Source of the DNA: a virus
Direction: 5' to 3' (one strand)
DNA: 64,000 nucleotides
Virus record (IMG/VR): IMGVR_UViG_3300009514_000515
Span: 22,576 to 86,575 of that record
Shown: one piece after another, positions 9,266 through 18,137 of the stretch
Layout: each line of letters begins with the position of its first letter
Numbering within the stretch: the stretch's first letter is position 1
Program-made: the position numbers and the translations under genes
Notes under the pieces: generated by a model
Databases searched by the model: none
Told to the model about the DNA's origin: nothing
The model's input: only the letters and a program-made list of their open reading frames with translations

Positions 9266-9417
9266 GCGAAGCTTCTGATGGTAGTCGCGGACGAAGTCGT
9301 AGAACTTGTACTGGCGTACATGCTCCCGCTCCACGCTCCAAAACAGAAACGACCCGATGGGGTAGCCTTGCATCAGGCTGTCGAACAGCCGCGCGATCTG
9401 CTCCGGTCGCCTCCGGT
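9266..9417 (-). pseudogene. Fragment of a DUF262 (GmrS-like) protein
   Basis: About 50 codons reading EQIARLFDSLMQGYPIGSFL and FYDFVRDYHQ, which match the N-terminal DUF262 core found in GmrSD-type and related defence proteins. An in-frame stop lies just upstream and phage sequence begins just downstream, so both ends are missing. It cannot encode a working protein and is useful mainly as a marker of the junction. Confidence 0.65.
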
Positions 9418-9487
9418 TTCATATGACCAGCTACGCCCCTGGCGCAGCAGCAGCGAGCCGTGACCAGAAGAACCCGGCACGCGCACA

Positions 9488-9960
9488 TCACGGCACCTCG
9501 ATGCGGTGCGGCTCGAGCAGGTTGAAGACCGCTTCGTGGGCGTACCACCCGTCCAACGCCGGGTTCTCGTCCCAGCCGACATAGGCCGGGCTCGTTGGCG
9601 GAATTCCCTCGACGAGGGAACGGTCTGCAGCGCGACCAACCACGATGCAGGCGTGCCGATGGCGTGTGAGCATGACGCAGAGCCGACCGGGATCGAGATG
9701 GAACTCATCGACGTCGACGAGGCCCGCAAACGGGTGCCACGCGATGACGATCTCGTACGTGAGCCCCTGGAGCTTGTTCGCGGTGTTGACGACGACGTCC
9801 GTCAGACCGGCGTCGTCGAGTGCCACCCTCAACAAGTTCTTCTGATCGTTGTGGCTTACGGCAACTGCAATTTCGTTCGCCTGAACGGGCTTCGCCCTCC
9901 GGTGCGTCTCGCACTGGGCAACGGGACCGCGATCGAGGAGCCGAAGCAGTAGTGGTCGAC
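9488..9960 (-). pseudogene. C-terminal fragment of a superfamily I DNA helicase
   Basis: The frame reads ETHRRAKPVQANEIAVAVSH, then NKLQGLTYEIVIAWHP and PGRLCVMLTRHRHACIVVGR, the last two motifs of an SF1/AAA_12-type helicase, and stops at 9488. No Walker A region or start is present. Upstream it merges into the end of res in another frame, so the join at about 9.96 kb looks like a deletion scar in the donor region. Confidence 0.65.
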
Positions 9961-10004
9961 GTGGAAGGAACGGGTCTCGCCCTCGTGGTCCGACGCCGTC
10001 TGGA

Positions 10005-12275
10005 TCATCTCCGGGAGCGCGTGCACGATGTAGCAGTCATCCGGAGGGGACCCGGGCGGCTCGCGGACGAGTGCGACTCCTTCTCCCAGGCATCAAGCTG
10101 GTACAGCGCACGGAAGACTGCCGGGATGACGTGGTCGTAGAGCAAGTCGTTATGCCGACTGACCCACTCGACGATCTGGTCCAGGAGCTTCGGGGTTTGC
10201 TCGAACAGCTCTTCGATCGCGATGGGGCTCTTGTTGAGATAGCGTGCGACCTCCGCGACGACGGTGAGACGCGAGTGCTGGCGATCCTCCATGTCCACGA
10301 CCTCGGACCGGCTGGACACGTCTCGGCCGTCCCCCCGCAGGCCAGTCTGGATGGTGCGGAGCACCTTGTAGCGCTCAACGAGCTCTTCTGAGAACGACAG
10401 GTCGAGCGGCCTGGGGGAGGCGATGTCCTTTAGCTCCCACAGGTGCCGCTTGCGGCGGATCTCCAGATGAGGGACCGGACGAACCGGACGGACTTCGACC
10501 CGCTGCTTGGACTGTCCGTCCTTCTTGAGTTCGTCGACGGTGAGCTTGTAGTTCTCGTGAAGCTCCTGATCCAGCATCTCCTTGCACTGCGTCGAAAGGT
10601 AGACGCGGCCTGTGCGCGTCGGGGGCATGTCGATGGCGCGGAGGCAGCGCATCGACGCCTGAAGCACGAAGATCTTGGACGTGGGCTTCCGGTAGAGCAC
10701 GACACCGAAGAGCGACCGACAGTTCCAGCCCTCCTTGCCCTTGCCTACCAGGAGGATGAACTGCTTGTCCGAGTCGTGGGTGTCGAGGAGGTTGAACGAG
10801 CGGATGTCATCTGCCGTGGTGTGTTTGGAATCGCCCACGTTCACCAGGACCGATGTGCCTGAGATACCCGCGTCGCCCAGAACCTCGAGGAGCACGCGTC
10901 TCACGGGATCGATGTCTTTGATCTTGGGGACGAAGATCGCGAGCTTGGGAAGCATGCCCTCGTAGCGTCGGCCCCCGCCGTGGTGGCGAATGAAGTCGGC
11001 GACGGCATCCTTGACGAACTTCTTCTCGAGGACCTTTTTCTCGTCGACGTGCTGGACTTCGACCTCCTTGAGATAGCCAGCCTCGATCGCCTGCTTGAGC
11101 CCGTAGGCGTAGACCACCTCCGGGAAGACCTGTCCCTTGGCGTAGGGCGTGCCTGTGAAGTTGTAGCAGCCCACGACGCGCGTTCCGCGCTCCTTCAGGT
11201 CCTGCCCGAGGAGGTCGACTGTTCGCCGTAGGCTCGTAGCGCTCTCGGGGTCGAGGTCCTTGATGAGTGTGTTGCCGAAGGCGTGGTGGGCTTCGTCGAT
11301 GAAGACCCCGAGCTGCTCCATTCTGCGAAGGGTCTCGTACCGCTGGTTCGTGACGATCTCCGCCTCGTTCTCAATCTCCTCGGTGTCGAACAGGTTCCGA
11401 GCCCGCGCTTCGGCGGAGGTCGGCTCGAGCGTCCGGGGCGTCGCCGCAAACAACTTGGCGGTCGCAGACGGCGTCTTGCTCTGCCGCTTGAGAATGATCT
11501 TCTGCGCGTTGCTGACGATGATGTTGAAACGCTGGCGCAGGCCCGTGAGGGTGGCGCCGTCCTCCTCGAGAAACCGAGCTTCCGCCGCGTCGATCACGTG
11601 CATGTACTCGGGCGGGACGACCAGCAAACGGTCGAACTGTTCAATGTCGCGGCGCAGAGTGGCGAGGACGGTCTTGTCCGGGGCGAAGATCAGGGCATTG
11701 TGCGCGTACCGGACATCCTTGGGGTACGTGTTCGCCATCAGAAAGTCATAGAAGATGCACGTCGCCATGAGCAGCGTCTTGCCGGTGCCCATGGTCAACG
11801 CGAAGATGTAGTTCGCGTACTCGACGGCCCCGCCCAGCTTCTTCATCTTCTCGAAGGCAGCCTTGTAGGCTTCCTCTCCGAAGTCCGCGTCGAAGAGCGA
11901 CGCCTGCTCGTCGACCGATAGGCCGATGGCGTCTCGCGTCGCGAACGGCGTCTCCTTCCGGTACCACTTCTCGAAGATCTCGTGGACCGGCCAGGCGCGC
12001 ACGGCGCGGCCGCCCGCGGAGCGTTCGACCATGCGCTCCTTGAGGAAGATGTACATCTCGAGGGCCTGCGCTTGAGGCACGCGCAGGAAGCGAGGACGGG
12101 CGCGCCGCGCTTCCAGCACTTCGTCGTAGCCGAGGGGGGCGTTGTACTCGAGGAACCGTTGCGTCACGCCAGGGTAGTTGGCGCGGATCACGACGCGGTT
12201 CTTGCGGTACCAACCCCATAGCTCGTGGTGGAAGGCCTCGTCGAGCGTGACCACCTTGCGAACCGGCTTAGCCAT
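10005..12275 (-). CDS. res: Type III-like restriction subunit (SF2 helicase), C-terminus frameshifted
   Basis: 756 residues as read. It is an ATP-dependent translocase that cleaves DNA together with Mod. Motifs: Walker A TMGTGKT, DEAH box VFIDEAHH, SAT-like FTGTPY, and motif VI region VLQASMRCLRAID. Its ATG overlaps the mod stop by 8 bp (translational coupling). Near 10082 the listed frame turns into low-quality sequence (SRPGPLRMTATSC), while the neighbouring frame carries VALVREPPGS and CYIVHALPEMIQTASD, so a one-base indel probably truncates the true C-terminal nuclease part. Restriction activity is therefore doubtful. Confidence 0.85.
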   Translation of the reverse strand: MAKPVRKVVTLDEAFHHELWGWYRKNRVVIRANYPGVTQRFLEYNAPLGYDEVLEARRARPRFLRVPQAQALEMYIFLKERMVERSAGGRAVRAWPVHEIFEKWYRKETPFATRDAIGLSVDEQASLFDADFGEEAYKAAFEKMKKLGGAVEYANYIFALTMGTGKTLLMATCIFYDFLMANTYPKDVRYAHNALIFAPDKTVLATLRRDIEQFDRLLVVPPEYMHVIDAAEARFLEEDGATLTGLRQRFNIIVSNAQKIILKRQSKTPSATAKLFAATPRTLEPTSAEARARNLFDTEEIENEAEIVTNQRYETLRRMEQLGVFIDEAHHAFGNTLIKDLDPESATSLRRTVDLLGQDLKERGTRVVGCYNFTGTPYAKGQVFPEVVYAYGLKQAIEAGYLKEVEVQHVDEKKVLEKKFVKDAVADFIRHHGGGRRYEGMLPKLAIFVPKIKDIDPVRRVLLEVLGDAGISGTSVLVNVGDSKHTTADDIRSFNLLDTHDSDKQFILLVGKGKEGWNCRSLFGVVLYRKPTSKIFVLQASMRCLRAIDMPPTRTGRVYLSTQCKEMLDQELHENYKLTVDELKKDGQSKQRVEVRPVRPVPHLEIRRKRHLWELKDIASPRPLDLSFSEELVERYKVLRTIQTGLRGDGRDVSSRSEVVDMEDRQHSRLTVVAEVARYLNKSPIAIEELFEQTPKLLDQIVEWVSRHNDLLYDHVIPAVFRALYQLDAWEKESHSSASRPGPLRMTATSCTRSRR

Positions 12276-14199
12276 GGTTCACCTCGACGCTCGCTTCGAA
12301 GACGTCGGAAAGCACATCCGTGATCTTCACCCGGATGGTGCCGGCGCCATCGGGAATCTCGTACTCCCCGGCGACCATCTCACCGCGAGCCGGGATGTCT
12401 GTCACCGCCGGGCGCAACACAGCACCATCGAAGTTAAAGTCGATGAGCACGCTGTCGACGAACTCGCGCCAGTCGGAGACGGCCGCCTTCTCCATCGACA
12501 GCTTCTGGAGGAGGTTCATGGGGTAGAACCGCTCAATCCGCAGCCGCTGCCGCTTGACCGTGATCTTCGCCTCGCTGTCCCGCTTGAACTGGATGTGATC
12601 CTTGTCGCGAAGAATGTCGACGACCTCGATGTCGACTTTGCAGCCTGGGTCGTTGAGGCTGTTTCGGATCTCAGTGGTCAATTCCGCGGCGATGTCGGGT
12701 TCGTGTCCCATGCAGAGGAGCGTGATTCGCTCTACCGGCTTCTTGGGCGCGTCCACGCGACGACGCGCAAGCTCTCGGTAGTCAAGGTTCTGAACGATGG
12801 GGGCGAGATCGGCCTTGGTGGCGATACGGTTGACCGGCATTACGCGGACTTGTCGGGCCTCGGTGCCTTCTCCAAGCTCCCCATGCCAGAGCGCGCCCCC
12901 TGCGAGCGGGCGCACGCCGATGGCCTCAAGCAGCAGTTCTCGTGCCTCGAGTTCGTTCCGGAAGACCTCGTACTGGTTGACGACGAACACGTCGAAGCCG
13001 GGAAGCGAAGCGGCCTGCGACTGATCATCACGAGGCGTCGGCTTGCCCAGCGAAAGCTGGGATCGCAGGCGATGGATCGTTGTGGTTATCGCCCCTTGAT
13101 TGATGTCGCTCCCGACAAATCGACGGCCCAGCCGAGACGCACAGGCCAACGTCGTTCCAGACCCGGCAAAGCAATCCAGTACGAGCGCCCCTGGCTTGGT
13201 CAGGCCAAGAATGATGCGTTCGAGCAGCAGCTCGGGCTTCTGGGTTGGGTAGCCGATACGTTCTGACGACTTCGGATCAAGCCCCTTCATATCCCAGACC
13301 GAGTCGATGGGTTGCCCGAGGGCCTCGTACACAACGTCATCAGCACCCGGATCTCGGCCGTGTTGCTTCTTCCACTTGTTCAAATAGCGAACAAATCTCG
13401 AATCCTGCGTGGGCATGTTGCCCCCTAGAATCCGCCCGCTCTCGTCCATGTAGGACTTCCAGCGCTTTCCATCGATCGTGTCGGCCAACTGTGTGTCAAA
13501 GAGCTGGTTGTAAGTGAAAGACACGCCTTTCGTGTACCAAAGGAGGGTGTCGTGTTTGCGGGGAAAATAGCCGTGCGTCTGCCCCTGGAAGGTGCGGTAC
13601 CTCCAGACGATCTCGTTCTTGAATCCAGGCGCCCTTCCGTCTCCACCACCGTCGCCGAACACTTCGTCCATTAGGCACCGAAGGTGGTGCATCTTGTGCC
13701 AGTCGCAATGAAGAACGATGGATCCCGTTGAGCTCAGCAACTCGCGCAGCAGGTACAGCCTCTCATACATGAACTGCAGATACTCATCATTGGTCCACAG
13801 GTCCGAGTACTGTCGCTCCTCGAATGCCGTTCCGTCGGATGAGGCGACTCCGGCTCGCTGCACGACCTTCTTCTTGTAGTCGGCCTTCGAGTCGAACGGT
13901 GGGTCGATGTAGACGAAGTCAACTCGTCCTCGGAACTTCCGCAGCAAGTGCCCCATCACCTGCAGGTTGTCGCCCCAGTACAGCTGGTTGCGCCATCCAT
14001 GGACGGCGTCACCGTGGGACTCCTTGTGCTGCGCCGGGTAGTAGTGGACGCCGTTGAACGGCCGCTTCCCCTTCCACCACAGCTCCGGAAACCCGCGCTG
14101 GGGGTCTGGTCGGGAGGTCTCGACCTCGAAGAACTCGGTCTGCTCGGCCTCCGCCGGGACCAGGTCTTGCTGGCCGTCATTCTTCTTCTTCATCGTCAT
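12268..14199 (-). CDS. mod: Type III-like site-specific DNA methyltransferase (adenine or cytosine N4)
   Basis: 643 residues and apparently intact. Beta-class order: catalytic motif IV VYIDPPFDSKADY precedes the SAM-binding motif I CFAGSGTTLA, as in Type III Mod subunits. The target-recognition region should lie between them. DPPF is usually associated with N6-adenine or N4-cytosine methylation. It starts 4 bp inside the end of the truncated helicase gene (ATGA) and is followed by res. It could still methylate phage or host DNA even if res is dead, giving the phage self-protection; that is inference. Confidence 0.9.
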   Translation of the reverse strand: MTMKKKNDGQQDLVPAEAEQTEFFEVETSRPDPQRGFPELWWKGKRPFNGVHYYPAQHKESHGDAVHGWRNQLYWGDNLQVMGHLLRKFRGRVDFVYIDPPFDSKADYKKKVVQRAGVASSDGTAFEERQYSDLWTNDEYLQFMYERLYLLRELLSSTGSIVLHCDWHKMHHLRCLMDEVFGDGGGDGRAPGFKNEIVWRYRTFQGQTHGYFPRKHDTLLWYTKGVSFTYNQLFDTQLADTIDGKRWKSYMDESGRILGGNMPTQDSRFVRYLNKWKKQHGRDPGADDVVYEALGQPIDSVWDMKGLDPKSSERIGYPTQKPELLLERIILGLTKPGALVLDCFAGSGTTLACASRLGRRFVGSDINQGAITTTIHRLRSQLSLGKPTPRDDQSQAASLPGFDVFVVNQYEVFRNELEARELLLEAIGVRPLAGGALWHGELGEGTEARQVRVMPVNRIATKADLAPIVQNLDYRELARRRVDAPKKPVERITLLCMGHEPDIAAELTTEIRNSLNDPGCKVDIEVVDILRDKDHIQFKRDSEAKITVKRQRLRIERFYPMNLLQKLSMEKAAVSDWREFVDSVLIDFNFDGAVLRPAVTDIPARGEMVAGEYEIPDGAGTIRVKITDVLSDVFEASVEVNHG

Positions 14200-14445
14200 C
14201 CTCGCCGGTCGCAGTAGGCTTTCATGTCGCAGTTCTTGCAGAGCTGTTCGGGCCGTTCCTGAATGTCGAAGTCCTTCGACTCGATGCGCGCGACCACGTC
14301 ATCGAACCCTTGCATCGTGCGCTCGATACGCACGGGATCCATGTCGTATGAGATGCGGGGGTTCCCGTGGAGCGCTCCGGTATAGTGCAGGTGGAGCTTG
14401 GTCACTCGCTTGCCGTGGCGCTTCTCCACGAGTTGCCCGTATCCT
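14196..14445 (-). pseudogene. C-terminal fragment of a UvrD-like helicase with PD-(D/E)XK/Fe-S end
   Basis: About 80 codons ending in ERPEQLCKNCDMKAYCDRRG, the cysteine pattern that closes AddB/Cas4-like nuclease domains on bacterial helicases. Preceding text QLVEKRHGKRVTKLHLHYTG fits the same domain. The N-terminal helicase is absent because the sequence turns into phage coding sequence near 14445. In the donor genome this helicase was evidently the first gene of the mod-res operon. Confidence 0.65.
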
Positions 14446-14713
14446 TGATACGAGTCCAGACCTTAGGCGCCCTCTTGAAGAGCTTCAGGAGGCCATTGAG
14501 CTTGCGTCCCAGACCACCCAGGAGTGCCGTGCGTGTCTTCGCGTTGATGGCCGGGAGGGTGAACGCCTCCGCGAACCCAACGAGGACCTCGGGAGTCAGG
14601 TCGTGCAGGCTCGCAGAGCGTTGGTGGAACCCGACCGAGGCGTAGGCTTCGGCGGCCGCGACTCGGATGAAGTACCGGTCGGCGACCCGCTGTGCGATCT
14701 CGGCCTGGACCAT
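14446..14713 (-). pseudogene. N-terminal fragment of the interrupted phage protein
   Basis: About 89 codons from an ATG 4 nt after the previous stop: MVQAEIAQRVADRYFIRVAA through KLFKRAPKVWTRIKDTG, then foreign sequence. It carries a helical, basic N-terminus and no membrane span. With the fragment at 8825-9265 it probably formed one virion membrane protein whose middle is now lost. The pairing is inferred from strand, order and position. Confidence 0.65.
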
Positions 14714-14717
14714 CGAC

Positions 14718-15443
14718 TCACCACACGCTGTGCTGGTAGTCGTAGCCAATCTTCTCCTTGCTCAGCCAGTCGGTGAACCCCTCCCAAGACACACCCTTGA
14801 GGGCCTTAGGGTCCGCCTTCAGGATCTTGAACAGCTTACGTGCTGCCCCGGAGCTTTTCTCCTTAATCTTGGTGTAATAGGGGTCCTGTAACTGGAAGTC
14901 AGAGCTGGGGGAGTAGGCACTGAACTCTGTCCACTCCGAGGTCACGGCGAAGTCCTTGGCCTCGGCAGTGATTGGCTGGACGTCGAGAGGAACCACCTTG
15001 AGGTAGAACACCTGCTTCTCGGAGACGCGCACGCCATCGTCCTTGTCGAGGCCCTTCTTCTCGACAGCCTTACGAGCCTTGTCGACCGCCCCTTTGAGAG
15101 CCTTGAGGACCTTGTCGTAGTCCATGCTCTTCGAAAGCTTGGCGTCGTTGATGAGGTTGATACCGAGGAACTCGTCGAGGTGGAGAGTCTGCACCGCATA
15201 CCACATCGTGATTTCAGTGTATCCCATCTGCCTCTTGAACTTCTTGCCTGGGATTTCCTCTACCAGGATGTACGCGTTGTGGTAACTGACCCGGACGTCC
15301 TTGCCAATCCAGACCGCGTCCCAACGCCCACCTCCGCGAGCCCACTTGGCTCGGGCATCGTGGTTGAACACCAAGGGAACCAGTGTCTCCCGAAACTCGG
15401 GGCGTTGACTGGCCAAACGAATAACGGCCTCGCGAAGACCCAT
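14718..15443 (-). CDS. Hypothetical virion-cluster protein
   Basis: 241 residues. The N-terminus MGLREAVIRLASQRPEFRET resembles the short leader of several proteins in this genome (compare MRNLREEMIRLAASTDN at 47699-47875). The rest is a mixed alpha/beta protein with an acidic middle and the end KIGYDYQHSVW. The ATG at 15443 lies 5 nt after an AGGAGG inside the end of the tail spike gene and overlaps its stop (TGATG). I recognise no enzymatic motif. The leader similarity hints at a common signal, possibly for packaging or proteolysis. Confidence 0.7.
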   Translation of the reverse strand: MGLREAVIRLASQRPEFRETLVPLVFNHDARAKWARGGGRWDAVWIGKDVRVSYHNAYILVEEIPGKKFKRQMGYTEITMWYAVQTLHLDEFLGINLINDAKLSKSMDYDKVLKALKGAVDKARKAVEKKGLDKDDGVRVSEKQVFYLKVVPLDVQPITAEAKDFAVTSEWTEFSAYSPSSDFQLQDPYYTKIKEKSSGAARKLFKILKADPKALKGVSWEGFTDWLSKEKIGYDYQHSVW

Positions 15444-16648
15444 CACAACCTCCTGTGGACGGCATACTTGACCGTCGTCGTCTGAGCGCCTGAGAAGGAC
15501 GCGGTGAACCCAGAGGCCGTAGGACTGGTTGTCCCGAGGGCTTCGGTCAGTTCCGTCTCGTAGGTCACATGGTAATCATCGTCGGGGCCGTCCACCGCGA
15601 AGGAGACGGCCTCAGAAGACGATGCTGTAAAAGAAATCGTACCTCTCTGGAGGTCCTCGGCGATGGTACCGGCCCCTGCGATGGAGGTTCTCTTGCAACC
15701 CCGCATGACGAGAGGGGCAGAGTTGTTGACCACCACCGAATCGAGGTCGCTGTTCGCCGCCTCGAAAGTTCCGACCCCGTCTCCGTCAAGAGTGAGGCCA
15801 CCACCAGACCCAGACCTCATAACGCTGTCGATGGACAAGCTGCCCACGCCCGTCAGGGTCGACATGATGTTGCCGAGCAGCGCCATGCTGGCCAGGTGGT
15901 AAGACGAACTCACCAGGGAAGGAATGGGGTTGCCGGAGTCGTAGTCGAGCTGAAGGTGAACGGCCTGGTCGATGTCGCGAATCGAGCACCGGGCACATTG
16001 GGTGATGCGAGTCAGGGACGTCGAGTGACTTCCCGCCCAGGTGCCTCCTTGGATGCGGATGTTGTTGACAGTGGTCGCTCGGACCTGGAACGCCCCGGCG
16101 CCCGAGGCGACCAGGTCGCAGTCAACGATGCCGACCTCGGCAGAGCCGATAACGGACGTAGCTCCACCGATGATGTCGATGCAGGGGTCGCCTGCGAAAC
16201 TGTTGGCAATGCGCAGGTTCTGGATATGAAGCCAGTTCGGGTCTGTACCGACGGCCGACTGGACGATGATGGTCGCCCCTGCTGAGGGCGCCTCGATGGA
16301 GGCCCCTCCAGGACTCATGAGCCAGATGCCGTCCTTCTCGATGGTCACCTGCTCGGCGTACACCCCCGCAAGAATGTAGACGATGCTGGGGTCTGTCAGG
16401 CTGCTCGTCGCCAGGACGGCATCGACGGCGGCCTGGATGGTATTGTACTGAGCACCGCTGCCACTCTTGCCGACGACGAACACGTTGGCGATGGAACGCA
16501 GACCGGCCAAGTCGGCCACAGTGAGACCGGCCACCGTTGGGTCGGTGATGCGGATGGCACCAGTCGCGGGGTCTCGCTCAATGAGACGCGTCCCGGTCTC
16601 TCCGGGAGCAATCTGGATGGCGTCGACTTGGATGGGGTCCTGGGGCAT
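15443..16648 (-). CDS. Tail spike or fibre with right-handed beta-helix (pectin-lyase-like)
   Basis: 401 residues. After an N-terminal attachment part, the segment GSGAQYNTIQAAVDAVLA followed by YILAGVYAEQVTIEKDGIWL is the standard opening of a pectinesterase-like parallel beta-helix. Repeated hydrophobic turns (LHIQNLRIAN, VGIVDCDLVAS, NNIRIQGGTW) follow. The C-terminus is a beta-sandwich. Such proteins bind or degrade host surface glycans. No clear catalytic Asp pair can be assigned, so binding and depolymerase functions cannot be separated. Confidence 0.8.
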   Translation of the reverse strand: MPQDPIQVDAIQIAPGETGTRLIERDPATGAIRITDPTVAGLTVADLAGLRSIANVFVVGKSGSGAQYNTIQAAVDAVLATSSLTDPSIVYILAGVYAEQVTIEKDGIWLMSPGGASIEAPSAGATIIVQSAVGTDPNWLHIQNLRIANSFAGDPCIDIIGGATSVIGSAEVGIVDCDLVASGAGAFQVRATTVNNIRIQGGTWAGSHSTSLTRITQCARCSIRDIDQAVHLQLDYDSGNPIPSLVSSSYHLASMALLGNIMSTLTGVGSLSIDSVMRSGSGGGLTLDGDGVGTFEAANSDLDSVVVNNSAPLVMRGCKRTSIAGAGTIAEDLQRGTISFTASSSEAVSFAVDGPDDDYHVTYETELTEALGTTSPTASGFTASFSGAQTTTVKYAVHRRL

Positions 16649-16659
16649 CTCGAACTACC

Positions 16660-17088
16660 TCACACAAAGACGTCGAAGCCAACGGTTCCGGTGATGGGGG
16701 CGGAAAGCTCGATAGTGAACCCGGTGGTGGCCTTGTTGGTCACCCGCCAGTCCACGAACTCGGGCAGTTCGGGGTGAACCCGGTAATTCGTGTTCGAGAA
16801 CGCAATGCCGAACACGAAAGAAGCAGTGACGGCGTTGGTAAAGGTGAGCTGGCCGCCCACCGCGCTGGTCTGTGCCACGAGGTCCTCCACTTGTCCGATG
16901 GCCGTTTGGATGTCGTTGATGACCTCCTCGGGGAGTCCCGTGACGGAGTCCGTAACGCGTCCCGTGGGAGTGACGATATTGCGGACGGTGACGTTGCTCA
17001 GGGTGTCCTGAGCGACCTCGAAAGTGTAGAACACCCCGCCGCCGCCGGACCGAAACGTCAGTGCTGTCTCTTGACGGACTAGTACCAT
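16660..17088 (-). CDS. Putative tail fibre tip with H-type-lectin-like end
   Basis: 142 residues. The N-terminal half is helical (LPEEVINDIQTAIGQVEDL) and probably trimerises. The C-terminal half has the pattern NTNYRVHPELPEFVDW ... TTGFTIELSAPITGTVGFDV, typical of beta-sandwich receptor-binding tips in tail fibres. It lies 11 nt upstream of the tail spike gene, which fits a host-recognition module. The lectin-like assignment is by pattern only. Confidence 0.65.
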   Translation of the reverse strand: MVLVRQETALTFRSGGGGVFYTFEVAQDTLSNVTVRNIVTPTGRVTDSVTGLPEEVINDIQTAIGQVEDLVAQTSAVGGQLTFTNAVTASFVFGIAFSNTNYRVHPELPEFVDWRVTNKATTGFTIELSAPITGTVGFDVFV

Positions 17089-17098
17089 CCCGACGTCC

Positions 17099-17416
17099 TC
17101 ACCAGATTCCAGAGGTCTCCATATCCCGGCCCTCAGCCCAGTCCCTCAACGTGACCAAAGCCTCATAATCCGAAGACCAGACCGACACAGAGTCAAATCC
17201 GGACTCCACTCCTAGATCAGGAATCGTCTTGACGTTGGCAATCTTCGTCTTGCCGTCCCTCATCGCCCGAAGCAGACCAGACATGTTGCGCGTGTAAGTC
17301 CCACTGGCGTAGATGGTCAGACGATACTCAGGCTTGGCTCGGCGTTCGAGCCAGCGTCGAGCGACCTTCTTCGCCATGACAACACGTGTCGCGGATGTCG
17401 CGGATTGCTTTGACAT
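17099..17416 (-). CDS. Hypothetical small basic protein
   Basis: 105 residues with a basic helical N-terminus (VVMAKKVARRWLERRAKPEY) and a mixed C-terminal part. No motif is recognised. It is the first gene of the tail-fibre group, preceded by 77 nt of non-coding sequence after the sigma-like gene, and ends 10 nt before the fibre-tip gene. Confidence 0.6.
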   Translation of the reverse strand: MSKQSATSATRVVMAKKVARRWLERRAKPEYRLTIYASGTYTRNMSGLLRAMRDGKTKIANVKTIPDLGVESGFDSVSVWSSDYEALVTLRDWAEGRDMETSGIW

Positions 17417-17493
17417 GGGTCCCTACCAGGATGATGCCTCGGACTCCGAGACTCCTATGGAGAGAGACTCGATAGGGACTTTAGTGGAGCCCC

Positions 17494-18096
17494 TCAAGCA
17501 ACCCTGTAGGTCACAGTCGCATCCTTGGACGAGCGACGGACCTCTCGGAGGATGTTGAGGTTGTTCTGGATGGCCTCGAAGAGTTGGACGTAACGGTCCA
17601 TGTCCTCGGCCTCCTTCATACGACGCAGAGAACGGATGAACCGATGACGTACCAGTCCCTGGCTCTCCCCCAGACGCTTGGCCACCGCACTCTGACACGT
17701 CGTCTCAAACATCAGGACCATGATGCGGACATCCTTGGGATCATCCAGGAACTCGCCCAGGACCTCCTCCAGCTCCGCCTCGGTGACGTCCGGTAGGTGG
17801 AGAAGGAACATGATACGGGCCGTCGCCCTCTGAAGGCGATAGCAGACCGTGGGCTGACTGACCCCATATAGCTCTGCGATGGCCGTCTGCTTCATGTGCC
17901 GGAAGTAGTAGAGCTTGACGAAGTCTGACTCCCTCGCTGGCAGGTTATCGAGGATGGCCTTGATGCGCTCCATCTTCTCCTGACTCTCCTCGGACGGTGC
18001 CGAGAAGACGGAGTCCATGTGAGCCATCGAATCCTGGACGCTGAATCGAGAAGATAGCTCGACCGGGTCGATTACCTGGTGTCCTGGCCACATCAT
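17494..18096 (-). CDS. Sigma-region-4-like transcription factor
   Basis: 200 residues. The segment LPARESDFVKLYYFRHMKQ followed by TAIAELYGVSQPTVCYRLQR is a classic sigma-70 region 4 helix-turn-helix. A second, weaker copy follows (CQSAVAKRLGESQGLVRHRF). Region 2 is not evident, so it may be an accessory sigma-like regulator. The ATG ATG at 18096 follows a GGGAG site, downstream of the NusG-like gene. It is a candidate partner for the recurrent phage promoter motif in this window. Confidence 0.75.
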   Translation of the reverse strand: MMWPGHQVIDPVELSSRFSVQDSMAHMDSVFSAPSEESQEKMERIKAILDNLPARESDFVKLYYFRHMKQTAIAELYGVSQPTVCYRLQRATARIMFLLHLPDVTEAELEEVLGEFLDDPKDVRIMVLMFETTCQSAVAKRLGESQGLVRHRFIRSLRRMKEAEDMDRYVQLFEAIQNNLNILREVRRSSKDATVTYRVA

Positions 18097-18137
18097 GTCC
18101 GCACTCCCTGTCGTCGCTGTTTGCACAGCACCAAGAC

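Larger units (their letters stand above)
9265..14445. mobile_element. Foreign defence block: Type III-like restriction-modification genes with truncated flanks
   Basis: About 5.2 kb whose content differs from the surrounding phage genes. In order along the minus strand it holds the C-terminus of a PD-(D/E)XK helicase, an intact mod gene, a res gene with a damaged C-terminus, the C-terminus of another helicase and a DUF262 fragment. Both ends fall inside phage coding sequence. No terminal repeats, target duplication or recombinase are visible, so the entry looks like illegitimate recombination or an assembly join. Edges are accurate to roughly 20 bp. Confidence 0.75.

Noticed and set aside
8825-9373. 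Single gene spanning the left island junction
   Set aside because: It joins a DUF262 fragment to a phage membrane protein by chance, through a frame-shifting duplication.
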